Part shown: in pieces, positions 1-11,500 of the stretch
Numbering within the stretch: the first letter of the stretch is position 1
Layout of the letters: each line of letters starts with the position of its first letter
NCBI RefSeq assembly: GCF_051020975.1
Contig: NC_135042.1
Coordinates: forward strand, 3,743,888 to 3,807,887
Origin: Osmia lignaria lignaria
Lineage: Eukaryota; Arthropoda; Insecta; Hymenoptera; Megachilidae
DNA length: 64,000 nucleotides
Direction: 5' to 3'
Program-made: the position numbers and the translations under genes
Notes under the pieces: generated by a model
What the model saw: only the letters and a program-made list of their open reading frames with translations
Database searches by the model: none
Told to the model about the DNA's origin: nothing

Positions 1-1856
1 TACCTATCTCAACCAGGATTCTCTATGATAAATTTTTTCCCTTCTCACGGCACTGTCGTCGCGCAAAGAAGCTTAGATGATCAGCAGAAAAACCAACGGG
101 TAGTCTGAACATGGTGCAAATCCTGTAAAACCATTTGAAAATCCTTCATGACGGAATGTGGTAGAAATTAACTAGTGATGTCAAATTTTCATTTCGTACA
201 CGTCGAAAATTAATACTTAACTAGCAATTGTAAAAAATTAAAAAAAAATGTATTAATTCTGGTGGAATATTTTAGGACTTTTCTAATTTCCAAAACTCAT
301 AATTAGATTATTAGGGTATTTATTTTCATTTATTACATTTCAATGATGCATGTAGTCATTAATGGTGTTACATATTAATATATGTTTGGAAAAAATTGTT
401 AAATTTTCAATCGCGTGCCTAGTCTGGTGTAAGTGCATAGAGCTCGTATGGGACTATTGAACAGCAGTGGATCGCATGAATCGAACACATATACGGAATT
501 ACTGTTATAAGTGGATCCAGCCATAAACATTCGCTCAGTTCACGGTGCAATTTATCGAGCCGTGGTGCAACGTAGCGAAATCGTTAATCGCCACGACTCC
601 TGACCGTATGAATTTTCAACTAACAATACCTTGCTAATATCCGGTCGTCTCTGTGTATGCGCGAATCCCCGAAAATCGTAAAACGTCTCTCGCCTATCTG
701 TGAACGTAATCGGATGAGCAGTAAAGGTGTTGTTACCGATTATTGATACGATATCGATAACTTGTTGATACTTGATATATCGTTGATTACACATTTAATA
801 AAATCTACGATTCTTGTAATAATTGTGTTTGAATACTGCTTAATATTCAATGTAAAATGGCGAATTTTCATAATCATTCATTTAACACACAACGAAGGCA
901 ATTCGCAATTAATTTTCATTTATGAAAATCATGATTGAGTATATCAGCCAATAAACTCCCCCACATTGTGAAGAGCAGTTTAATCCTGCCGCTATGAAAA
1001 CGTTCATTCAGGCTGTATTCGATTACTATAGCGTTTATAATATAAAATATTATTACGCATTGTTCGTTTTATTGCTGAATCCAATAAAAACGAGCTAGAC
1101 ATAGCAAAAATTGTGAAAACTTTCAGGATGATCCGATAGGAAAAAAAATTTAGGAGCGAATAAATCGATCAAAGGTTAAGCTTTGGACGTAGGCTGATTG
1201 GATAACAATAGGTTAACAGGATCGTTGAGCTTCGACAAACCTATTTACCCGTTCGATTCGCTCGCAATCCGTTTGATATAGTCAACTCCGTTATAGAGTT
1301 GCGCTAAGCTATCCTAAGCGGGCCACGTATACCATACTTGCGGACACGAACCTCGACTTACCACAATGAATCTTTGCTTAGGAAACTGTGCCTCCTGTTT
1401 CCGGTATACTGATAAACCTAATCAATTTCGAATATCGATAGTTGCGTTTTAAAGTGGTCGATATTGTTCGGGAATAATATAGATATTGTTCGGGAAATTG
1501 GTATGCTTTAATTCAATTAGAAATCAATCATTAATAACGAGGAGCAGATTAGTTGGCTCTCGATCGATGAAAACTAATATTGAAAATTCTATTAAGGTGT
1601 GTTGAAGAAAAGTTTGGCCAAGATTCGCTGTAGAAAGTTATCGAAAATCTTGAAAGTAACACACAATTCATCAATTTAAAGTTTCTACCATGAATAGTTT
1701 CCAAGATATTTTATCAAGTAAGTCTTCATATTAAAGATTGTTTTCGTTTGTTTAATACCAACGTTGATAGATAAAAATATTAAGATGAACTCTGATAAAT
1801 TTTTACATTTTCATTAAAGATATTTTAAATTTAAGTTTTCTGTATCGTACAGTCTT

Positions 1857-1925
1857 GAGCATAGTAAGTTTTCCTAAGGAAAGTGGTAATATAGGGGAAA
1901 TAAAAATTCTCAAAATCTTTTCGAG
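1857..1925 (+). repeat. Dispersed repeat family D, copy 1
   Basis: The segment runs from a TTTCCTAAGGAAA motif through GGTAATATAGGGGAAA to AAATTCTCAAAATCTT. The same order of motifs recurs at 8446-8545 (CTTTCCTAAGCGAAAT, then GAGGGGAAACTGAAATTCTCGAAACCTT, abbreviated here in two parts) and, more diverged, at 55090-55150. This is judged by eye; it is a decayed short interspersed element with no coding capacity. Confidence 0.45.
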
Positions 1926-2055
1926 GAAGGAGGAGCGGGAACTCGAAAAGTCGAATAAGTGGAGGCTCACCGTTCGGTACTGTACACAGCTAACTTAATT
2001 TCCCTTCTAATAACATCGAAGCTTTTCTTTTCAATTTGCAATAATCATAAAGAGA

Positions 2056-2943
2056 ATGATTCGCCAGCGTGAACCCCTCCAATTTCTCAACCGCTACATC
2101 ATCAAATTCTCTTCGAGTTTTCCCCATACCATCCATAAAATCGTGTCTTATCATAGCCTGGAAAAAAAGATTTCGACACTTTCAATTCAACTGAAATTCT
2201 TCAATCGCGTTCAACCACTTTTAAACGTCTCTTTCGTGCTTCTTTTTTCCCTTAAGTTTCATCTGCAATCGATCCAATCGGAGCGAAACGAAAATCGATC
2301 GTATTATAAATTGCAAAGGGGGACAGAAAAGCTCCCTCGGGATTACTCGGCCATTGTGTTTCTAATTCAAAAAGTGGAAAGTGTTAAAAGATCGTCGAAG
2401 GCGTATCGAAATGGTAAACGTTCCTACGTCCATCCAAGGATTCGAATAAATTCAAGAGTGAAAAGATCCGCCGGCACGACTGAAAATAATATCCTTCGTG
2501 TCACTTCTTTATCGAAAGAAAAGAGGCAGTCGTTCAGCTTTCCCTCGTCTATTTGTCTGGGTAACGCGCGACTCGATCTGCCATCGTTCTTTCACGTCCG
2601 AGCAAGATTATCACGTATACTTTATCGCGCCACCGGACGTAGACAAACCGTGCGAATAAATAGCCGTATACATCTACATAAGGCCATTTTATCCCAATGT
2701 TCTCGCCTGTTCTTGGTTTCCCACCTTCTTGGTATTTATACGTCCTTCCTGCTGTTCCCTGGAATTAATATGTATTTCCAGGATTTTTCTTTCAGCCCCC
2801 AAGTTGCGCGTTTTGTTTCCTCCTCGTGGAGGATAAATCAGAGAAATTTTCCGCTGAGTTTTATTCTTTTTCTATGTAGTTTTCTATTGTTTCATATGAG
2901 AGAGAGAGAGAGAGAGAGAGGTTTAATTGATAGGGGGATATGA
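2056..2943 (+). other. Long open frame of 295 codons, unrecognised, probably not a classical gene
   Basis: The frame starts at an ATG 30 bases after the last in-frame stop region and stays open for 295 codons, far longer than the other open frames in this non-coding sequence. The deduced protein is basic and rich in Ser, Arg, Phe, Leu and Ile, with no signal peptide and no domain that I recognise. Near its C-terminus a GA microsatellite is read as alternating Arg-Glu. No obvious splice signals or polyadenylation context define a gene here. It may be chance, an old retrotransposed fragment, or an orphan gene. The composition argues against a conserved protein, but the length is statistically odd. 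Confidence 0.15.
2898..2921. repeat. (GA)12 microsatellite
   Basis: Twelve uninterrupted GA units, lying inside the long open frame at 2056-2943. Confidence 0.97.
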
Positions 2944-5900
2944 AATATTCAAGTTGAGGGTACCAGTATTTTTTCGGAAATTTAAAGGGATTACGTTTCA
3001 GCAGTGCATCACGAAATCTCGGTAGGGAAAACGGCAAAAATTTTCCATAAATAACGCGGCGAATGTAACGTTATCAGATTCGTGTGACACGGACACAATG
3101 CTGGTGCATTCCCATTGGACGCAACACTCAACCATGTTTCAATATTCCACGAGTATATCTCACTATTTAGAGAAACGTTCGCACCGATTGAGATTTAAAA
3201 ATGCAATCGCCGTTTCTATGGCGTTATTTTGTTCAATCTACAGCCATCACAATATTTTTTTTTATCTCCAGCAAAGAAACTTTCAATTTTATTGAAACTC
3301 TAATTTACAGCATTACACGTAATGCGTTCGTTTTTAAATAAAAAATAATCATTTCATTATGTAAAAAGCTGGAAGTTTGCAAAGATGTTGAAATTGATAT
3401 TTAAGTAGAATGTTTTCTAGTAGATATGTTTCGAGGATTCTGTAGGGAGACGTTTCCACGGTTGAATTAATAAAATCGAGCATATTTCTCTTTTGTAAAC
3501 TTGTTCGTAAAATGAGCTCTCTTGTTGCGCATTGCAAATGAAATTTTAAACCGTTCTATTCTTTACGTGGAAAAATGAATTGGTCGCTCAAGACTACTCG
3601 TAAACTCTGAACGACGTCACCGGTGACCCTTTTTTTGCAATCCCGCTATTTCAACAGTTTCCCAATGCATTTGAGACACAGATTGTGTGCATGCTGCTTT
3701 TTTGTTCTTGTTTAAAATGGGTCACACTAGACACTGAATGGAAAGACAAAAAACAGAGAAACAAAACAGTTCTAGTAAATTGCGTAACGGTATTTTGTTC
3801 TGAATGGGCTGGAAGAGCAATTTTCAAGGCATTCGTGAAAATGAACAATTTTTGGAAAATCATATTATTTTATTTTTAAATCAATTTTATTATCAGTATC
3901 GTCAAAATTAAGACCTGGCGAATTGCCATTTTCCCTACAGAAACCTGATTTCGATATTTTCCAATCAATTTTTTTTTGAGTCCAATAGATAGGAGCAAAT
4001 CGCGTGACTCGATCCTCGTATTTCATTATAATACATACATAAACAAACTTGTTCATACAACGATAGCATGTGTGGCCAACGTGGCCGGCAGACACATTGT
4101 GTTTCCCCTATTATTCACTAAATCTAATGCGTTTGCAAATACCACGGTGCACACCGTACGCCCATTCCGTTTATCAGCGACACGTACGCGATAATTCGAT
4201 TATTATTATACGACGATAAAAGTACACCGATGGTATCGTTCTCATTAACGAGTCCAACGATCGAAGACTCCCATCGAAAATTGATGGTACCACGTTGACC
4301 ACACTCCAAGGATTAATTGCACACCGGTGTCGTTTTCCTATCGACCTGGCTCGTCGATAAGTCATCCGATACGTTCGTTTTTCGCTGATCGGATCGTTCA
4401 TCATGGAAATAGCGGTTTTCTTACCGAATCGTCGAACGATTCGCGATCTCTTCTTCAAGTTCGAGCTCGAACGAAGAAAGATGAAAAAGGTTCGACAGGA
4501 AATGTTTTGTTAGAATAATGCTTCCGTAGAAGAGCTTTCGAATTTGGAAGGTTTATTCAAGAAAAATAATAGATATTCTTCAAAATTTTATCGTGAATCA
4601 TTATAAAAATATCAGAGGTTTTCGATAGGAAAAATTAGCGAAAATCTACTATCAAAGATTGAATTAATTTCAACTTACCTTCCTCGAGTTTTCATGGCTT
4701 TTCCGACTGAATTCGATCGAAATAAGAAAGGCTGGAAACTTTAATTGTTGGCTGGCTAGGAACGAGAAAAGAAACAGAGCTTGACCGTTCTCTGAACTCT
4801 GAGTAAGTACTTAAATTGCTTTAGTTCGCGTTGGAGCGTTACATCAATTGATTACAAGTCAACGGATCGGTGTTTTTTAGGAAAATACGTTAAGCTAACA
4901 TTGAAATTTTATTCTGTCTAAAATAAAAAACGTAGCTCTTGTTCTATATTTCTATGATATTAGATTGAAGTATTAATTAATGAACATGTAACTGTTAATT
5001 ACTTGTTTCGAATTTATTCTAAATTTTCGGTCAGTTTATTTCGGATGGCATTAGTTGTGCGGCAAAGTAATTGACGTTTGAAAACTAAATCCATTTAAAT
5101 GGTTAATTTAATTATTGATCCCGGAGATTAGTGCGCTATAAATTGGGAGCGATAACTCGAACGTAGATAATTCAATTCCATTTATAATTCTATTATATTT
5201 TTATTTCCCTTTTGAATTATATAAATTCCTCAAAAGTACAAAATTGGGATCGTTTTGGATCGATGCAAATCGAGCGTATATGTTAATTCGACAAGAAATA
5301 TTGTGAAATAAGTTGTAGCCGAAAATGGGAAAACAATACCTTGCAAATTACTTTTTCAATGTCTACCGCGATCCCAAGAGCGGCGTGGGTGAAAGAGTTA
5401 AATCGGTAAATTGGATGAGGGAATGGAACTGCCGGATTTTTCACTGGAATCAACTGCATTCACCACGACATTTGCATTTCGTGTTTGTATTTCAATTTTT
5501 GTTGCTTGACTCGAGTGTCTGGTTGAACGTAATTTCAATGTATACGAAAAGAATGAACTCTCGTGTTAGATCCTGTTAATGATTTGAAAATTAGTCCTTT
5601 TATGTGATACTAAATTTTTTTTTTGAAAGATGGACTTAGATATAAAATTAATAGGCTCGATTCCCTCCCGTCCTCTGCGTGTAATGAGCTTTCTTATCGA
5701 TCACGTCACTTTCAATTTACACGAGGCTAATAATAATATTCGCCGCACTGGACCTTTCGCCGACGTAATTAAGTAGATAGTGCAAGCGAGATTATGCGAA
5801 TCGCTTGGAACCTATAAAATCCTAATGTTCCATTTCCAATCGATCCCGCGGTATTCACGCGCACAATCTCCTCTCGTTTTCCATTTATTTCATTGGATAC

Positions 5901-7137
5901 ATTTTATACTACGATGGAATAACAAAATGGGGTAACGAAACTGTGAGAGGAATGTGATATTAAAGCATGGAAAGTCTGACATGGTTTGATGACATAAAAG
6001 TGTCAAGAAATAGCATTTATGGTACATTAATAAATTGATTTACACCTTAAGAATCTACAGTTTTTTTATATTAATTTTGATTCTATTGATACTTGTTATA
6101 CACTGATTCATTGAACCGATTACAAGATACATAAAAAAGATTTTTTCTCCTAAATTTTACTCTTACCATGATGGATGAAGTGAGTTGTTATTTGGGTTGG
6201 AATAAGTGACCTTTTAGCCGCTATTTACTGGGGATGTTACACCCTTCTCTGACCCTGGTTCATAAATTCAGATAATCACCTTCCATAAATTTAGATGAAC
6301 ATTAATCTTAGGTAGTTTATAGCAGAAGCATCTGACAGTAAATTTTACTTACAATTACTAACAGAAGATAATTTTATATAAGCAAGTTCAATATAATGAA
6401 CTGAATAAATATTATATGAGTGTATAAAATTTCAAAATTCCAATACTTCGCCATCTACGACTTCTTAAATTTTATTGGATTTTTAGTAGAATTGAATTTA
6501 AATATTTTAAACATTTTAATTTCAAAGTGACCAATTTTTCAATTATAATTAGTATCTGATAAAATGGATACACGATAGTAGCTGTTAAAGTGTTAAAACT
6601 GATTTCATTTTTTAAGAAATAAACGTATTTACCCTTTGGTCAGCACGACATAAATCAAGTTTTATCGAAGCGTCGCATTTACCATGACAAAACTACATTT
6701 GACATCGCAATGTGAATTATTAGCGATGGTACATGAATAACCGAGTGTATGAATATTAAAACACATATGATGGTGTACCACGGTTGTGCCGTAATTAATG
6801 ACAGAGACACGTATGAATCATTATCTCGCTGCAGATAAAAAATGGCTCAGTTTTGCTAGCCATGCCGAATGTTATCTGCGTTGCTCGTTATAAACAAACA
6901 CATGATGTAACTAAGGGGAAATTTGAATTGGTAAATTGTATTCTGAAAATGGAATTTTTCTTATTGAAATTACTTCTTTTTCCTAAAGATTAATTTCTTT
7001 GTATAGAACACCCTGTGTAACTTGGAATTAATGAAAATTGAAGGAAAATCCTTCATCCACTTTGCAAGTGGCACAATGGTGCATCGCTTAAGACGATCCA
7101 GGGGTTTTGAATACATTCGTATGATTCTCGTTGAATT

Positions 7138-7372
7138 CAGTCTTGGCCACGAAAAGAAGATTGCCGAGTGAACGAGGGCCGGGGCGAGGTCAAGTCACCT
7201 CGTTATCGAGCTCTTAAAATTTTCAGGATGAACGGAGGGTGCAAGCCCAAGGAGTACTGGCAGTCGTTAACGCTATCCTGAAAATTTCAGACCTATCATC
7301 AGTCCTCGTCAGCTGACTTGGCCTAGCCGCAATACTTTGCGAAAATCTAGGCCAATGTTTTGCCAAGGACTG
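7138..7372. other. 235-nt layered inverted repeat; candidate structured RNA or fold-back element
   Basis: The outer arms 7138-7147 and 7362-7372 pair over 10 bp with one bulged G. Inside, 7152-7155 pairs with 7358-7361 and 7160-7163 with 7353-7356. Then 7187-7197 pairs with 7314-7324 over 11 bp including one G-U, extended after one mismatch by 7183-7185 with 7326-7328. Next, 7207-7210 pairs with 7305-7308, and 7217-7229 with 7275-7287 over 13 perfect bp. Then 7231-7234 pairs with 7265-7268, and the apex GGGT-GCAA-GCCC (7237-7248) closes a GNRA-type tetraloop. All helices are nested, so one continuous hairpin is possible. Either strand could be transcribed. It may be a non-coding RNA precursor or a decayed fold-back transposon; no known microRNA seed was recognised. 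Confidence 0.35.
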
Positions 7373-8101
7373 TCATCGATCGACCAAAGTACATTGAGTC
7401 AACTAAAACGGCATGTTTATTTTTTCTGACTGCTTCAAGTGGTATTTAAAGCAGAAATTCTGCTGATATTCGTTGGTAATTTTTTGAAATTTAATCTCCA
7501 AGATTTTTCTCATCGTCAATGTTTTATTTAACAATAGAATAGTTAAACATCTTCTATATAAAAAAAAGGTATCTAATCGCGTTTACGTAGTGATAGAAAT
7601 TCGTTAAATCGATTTGTCCCCTTTCGTTGTTATGACCAGCAACGCAACAAGAAATTATTGTCGAAACTCGTATTAATGTTACGTCGGAAGTTGGTCTCGG
7701 TGTCTGTTGGCCGAATTTCCACACATCTAACGAAGTTTCGTTCTCTCGTTAACAGGAACGTACGCGTAACATTTTAATGGATCGCACGACGAGGAAGCGA
7801 CGCGACGTCCTTTAATAAATATCGTTCACGAAACCGCGTCTACTACCGTCAGACCTAAATAAACAAGAGCGAAATTTAACACGTAGCCCGTTGCTACGAA
7901 ATTATTTCGCGCGATGAGTGATTTAGAAACGTCATTGATTAATTCACCCCATAATTATAACGAATTAACAATTCATTATTAATTCTATATGGTTATACGT
8001 AATTTTATATATGTTGCGGATCAAAGATTTCTTGCGCTCTTGTTGATTGAATATTTGCTGAAATTCATTAATTAATACTAATGAGAGCCGGGTAGAAAGT
8101 A
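7373..8101. other. Non-coding gap
   Basis: AT-rich sequence between the 7.1 kb inverted repeat and the 8.1 kb hairpin cluster. I see no coding frame and no repeat copy that I can define here. Confidence 0.6.
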
Positions 8102-8256
8102 GGATGCTCGTTCGGCAAAAGCATCCGACGAATACGTCTAATAGTCAGCGAGTGATCCAATAACCGTGAAGTTCTCGCTGCACTCTGTGGAATTAGAAAG
8201 CGTCAGGGAACACCCATGGATAAGCACAAGAGTGCTGCTACCCGTTAAAGGGTAGC
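8102..8256. other. Cluster of three perfect short hairpins; possible structured RNA
   Basis: Three perfect inverted repeats lie within 155 bases: GGATGC/GCATCC (8102-8107 with 8121-8126), CAGCGAG/CTCGCTG (8146-8152 with 8174-8180) and GCTACCC/GGGTAGC (8237-8243 with 8250-8256, six-base loop). The block is GC-richer than its surroundings. It has no open frame of note. It may be a structured transcript or chance; no RNA family was recognised. Confidence 0.25.
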
Positions 8257-8445
8257 CGATGCAACTGATGCAGCCCCCAGAGGATAACGAAGGTGAGGAT
8301 TTGGCTGGCTCTCTGTGTACGCTCGATGGTCGATAACAGTATTTAATACTAACTTCTATGGTCCGTTCATCGTGTACAGCGTGAAGCGAGAATGAGATTA
8401 GTGAAAATCGTATTCTCTTATTGAATGCGAATATACAATATTCGG

Positions 8446-8545
8446 CACAGTAGGCTTTCCTAAGCGAAATAACGTTAGAGGGGAAACTGAAATTCTCGAA
8501 ACCTTCATTATGATGATATTAATATTAAAAGTAATTTCAAAATAA
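8446..8545 (+). repeat. Dispersed repeat family D, copy 2
   Basis: Begins with the CTTTCCTAAGCGAAAT motif seen in altered form at 1857-1925, and ends with a 23-base stretch (8515-8537) that is identical to 19382-19404. This copy links the two halves of family D. Confidence 0.55.
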
Positions 8546-11500
8546 AATAACATAAATAATTGAGATAATTAAATTTTATATATCGATCATTAGCTTAAAT
8601 AGTGAAATGAAAAATCGAACGGCAGCTGATGCTTAATCCCCAGACAGAAAATGGAGAACGTTTGATCGTTTAATCGGCTAGATTCGCGTGGCATTATCGA
8701 TCCAGGTAAAACATACGTGATTGAGGGATATCTCGATTCGAAACACTTGGGAATTACTTTGCACCGGATGTAACGAGAGCAACGTACTACCGGTCCGGCA
8801 ACTTGTACCAGATCAGTTGAAACTTTGGAGCCCGTGTTTACACTAGTTGGAAAGTCTCGGGGGTAATTTACAGTTTCGCATGCTGACGAATTAAAAATAA
8901 ATTTAAAAAGTGAATAAACGTTTTGTAACAATATTTAATTCTCCTTTTATAACTTTTGTAACTACATAAATGCAGCGAATACAACGTAAAATTTTCTTTT
9001 TCTTTTTTATTATTAAAAAAGAAGAGAAAGGAGTAGAACCACATAATCTCAACAACGTAATGATCGTCTTGTCGAGTGAATAGAAACGCGAAACCAGTGG
9101 AAAAATCGATCTCTTTTCTTTTTATACTGCATTTGCTTTCTGCCAAACGGAGGCTCATTAGCTCTTTGCCAAACAACGCGTTCGCTTTCGTTTCTCCTTC
9201 TCGTTTTTCACTTCTTCCTTGCCTTCTTCCTGTACGCCTTACTGCCTCGGTGTCGAGTATGTTTTATTTCATGGAAGAGATCAGCATTGTTACGGAAGTG
9301 CTTCACCTTTCGTTCTTTCCTCCCTTCGTTGCGTTTCAGACAGATTCCTCTTCGTATTCTTCTCCTTTTTTTCTTCTTCTTTCTCTACCTTCTGTTGCGT
9401 TATCTTTCCCCCCTTTTTTTTTTACTTCCGTTTCATTTGTATCCGAATGTTCACGGTCTCTGTCGGATTTCAAGTTTCTCGAAGACGCGTCTGAATAATA
9501 GCAGAACGGCTTTCTTCGAATGAAATCCTTAAAAACATAGAGAGGAAATCCGAATCGTCCTGTTTGCTTGCACGTTGACTACACTCGCTCGAGGATTCAA
9601 ATGTGTATTTAAACGAGAAAGTTGTGCAAATATTGAAATATTAAATAGCGAGGAAAAGTAAAATTATGGAATCAGGTAAAATACCCTGTTTATCCGACGA
9701 GAGAGGAATACGCGATGCAAAATTTTACATGTTTACGAATAACGAATAATAGATAAAGACAACTCTAAGTATCCTTGATCCTTTTTTCGAATGAAAAATT
9801 TAATAAAACAACTCTGGAATAGAAAAGTGAAAAAGGGCAGATTTTCTTTCATAAAATTTCTAATTATTTTTGTCTTCCTTTTTTCATCGCGGTACAGGAT
9901 TATAAATTATTGTAATGAAAAAGCAAGATATCTCTTGATATCGTGCACAGATCTTCATTATGAACGTTAACCGGCACGTGAGGGTGCATTCATTATCAGT
10001 TTTGCAATGAATTCGCGCATTCTTTCACCGACTCCTTTCCATGAAGAGGAAACTTGGCAAAGTCCTCACCTCGGGCGAAAAGAAGCGGAAGTTTTACCTG
10101 CGGACACGATTTTCCGGTTTCCAGTTCGCTCTGTCTTCGTTCCTCGACTCGATAGAGTGGTTCAGTTCTTCATTAAAGTTTCCAAAGGCCGCTTTTGTAG
10201 TTTTCAACCATCAGACCGGCGAAACTCTTCTCTTCTTGCCGCGTTTCTTCCCCGTGATCTCGATCGACGTAGAAACGACGAAATAAAACATTTCCACCAT
10301 GAAGTTTTCCAATCGGTATTTAAAATATTATATTGGTAGTTCCTTATCCCTGTATAGGTAATTATTGATTAAAATTAGGAGTGTACAGGTACTCGATTAA
10401 ATATTAATTTTCGATCAAAGTATGTAAATACTGTTACAGTAATATCTTTGAAAATTGTTCAATTCCTCTGCAATTAGATTTATGTAATTTTCGAATAAAA
10501 TGCGCTTAAACGTTGGGAATTTAATTGCTAACATAATACAATGATAATTACCTTCGCTAATTACGCTTACGTTTGTTACAAATGCACCTTGCATCAGTTC
10601 GTTGCATCCTGCAATTTTCTCGTCCGGTATTTAATTGAAAACATATTAGCAAACGAACGCAGTCCACGTCTCGTATCGGATCGATCTTTCCATTCTTTTC
10701 ATTCAACGAAAGAATTCTTGCGCTCAGAAGAGATGACTCTGAGAATCGCGTTACGTGATAGGGTTTAAAACATCGACGAGGTTCTATCGAGCGAACACGT
10801 TGAATTCTCATGCATTGGTCAAAAGGATGAGCAGGTAGATAGAATCGAACGAGCTTGGTAATTCGTTCTATTCTCAAGAGTATGTAAACCGAACGACCGT
10901 CAGAAAATTGCATTCCTATCCATATACTCGTCTCTTCTATCAGCGTCGAACGAAATACGGCGATAATTAATAATTTACAAGATTTACGGTGCAAGAATAC
11001 AGCGGAAATGACGGTGCATCCGTGCACAACGAGCGTCAAAGTACGGTTTCGCGTTCGTTTGCCCGTAACGCAATATCCACCGACGAATGCAATATGTATG
11101 ACTGTAGAGCAGGTTCAAGTGCGACTCAATTTCGCCATGTCATTTTACAGAGAACGTCGCAATTCATATTTCAATTTCTATCACCCGCGACGCAACGCGG
11201 ATCCGCTCTTTTAAACGACCTTTCATTCGTTGAATAACTTTCAAGATTGTTTATCGTGCACTTGAAAATGATAAACAATTCTCCGGGAAATTGCTGTGAA
11301 ATAATTCCAGGGAACTCGAATGTTTCACGGCAATGAATAAACGATCACTGCGAACCATAATTCCATTTCTCTGGAATTAATTCGGATGTTAATCCTTGGG
11401 TGGTGGATTATGGAAAGAGTTTTTGTATTTCATATCATTTGTATTTTTAAATATTCTTGTATATGTTTTCCAAGTTTGGGTCACGATCGACCCAGGTTCG

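Larger units (their letters stand above)
1..7137. other. Upstream non-coding sequence, no recognised gene
   Basis: This stretch is AT-rich with no reading frame that I can assign to a protein family and no tRNA or rRNA signature. It holds a copy of repeat family D near 1857-1925, the long unassigned open frame at 2056-2943 and a GA microsatellite at 2898-2921. It could be intergenic or could contain introns and exons of the 5' UTR of the CUB gene; the sequence alone does not decide this. Confidence 0.6.

Noticed and set aside
9076..9523. Three overlapping plus-strand open frames
   Set aside because: The stretch is pyrimidine-rich low-complexity sequence, which lacks stops in several frames at once and encodes Ser/Phe/Leu runs.
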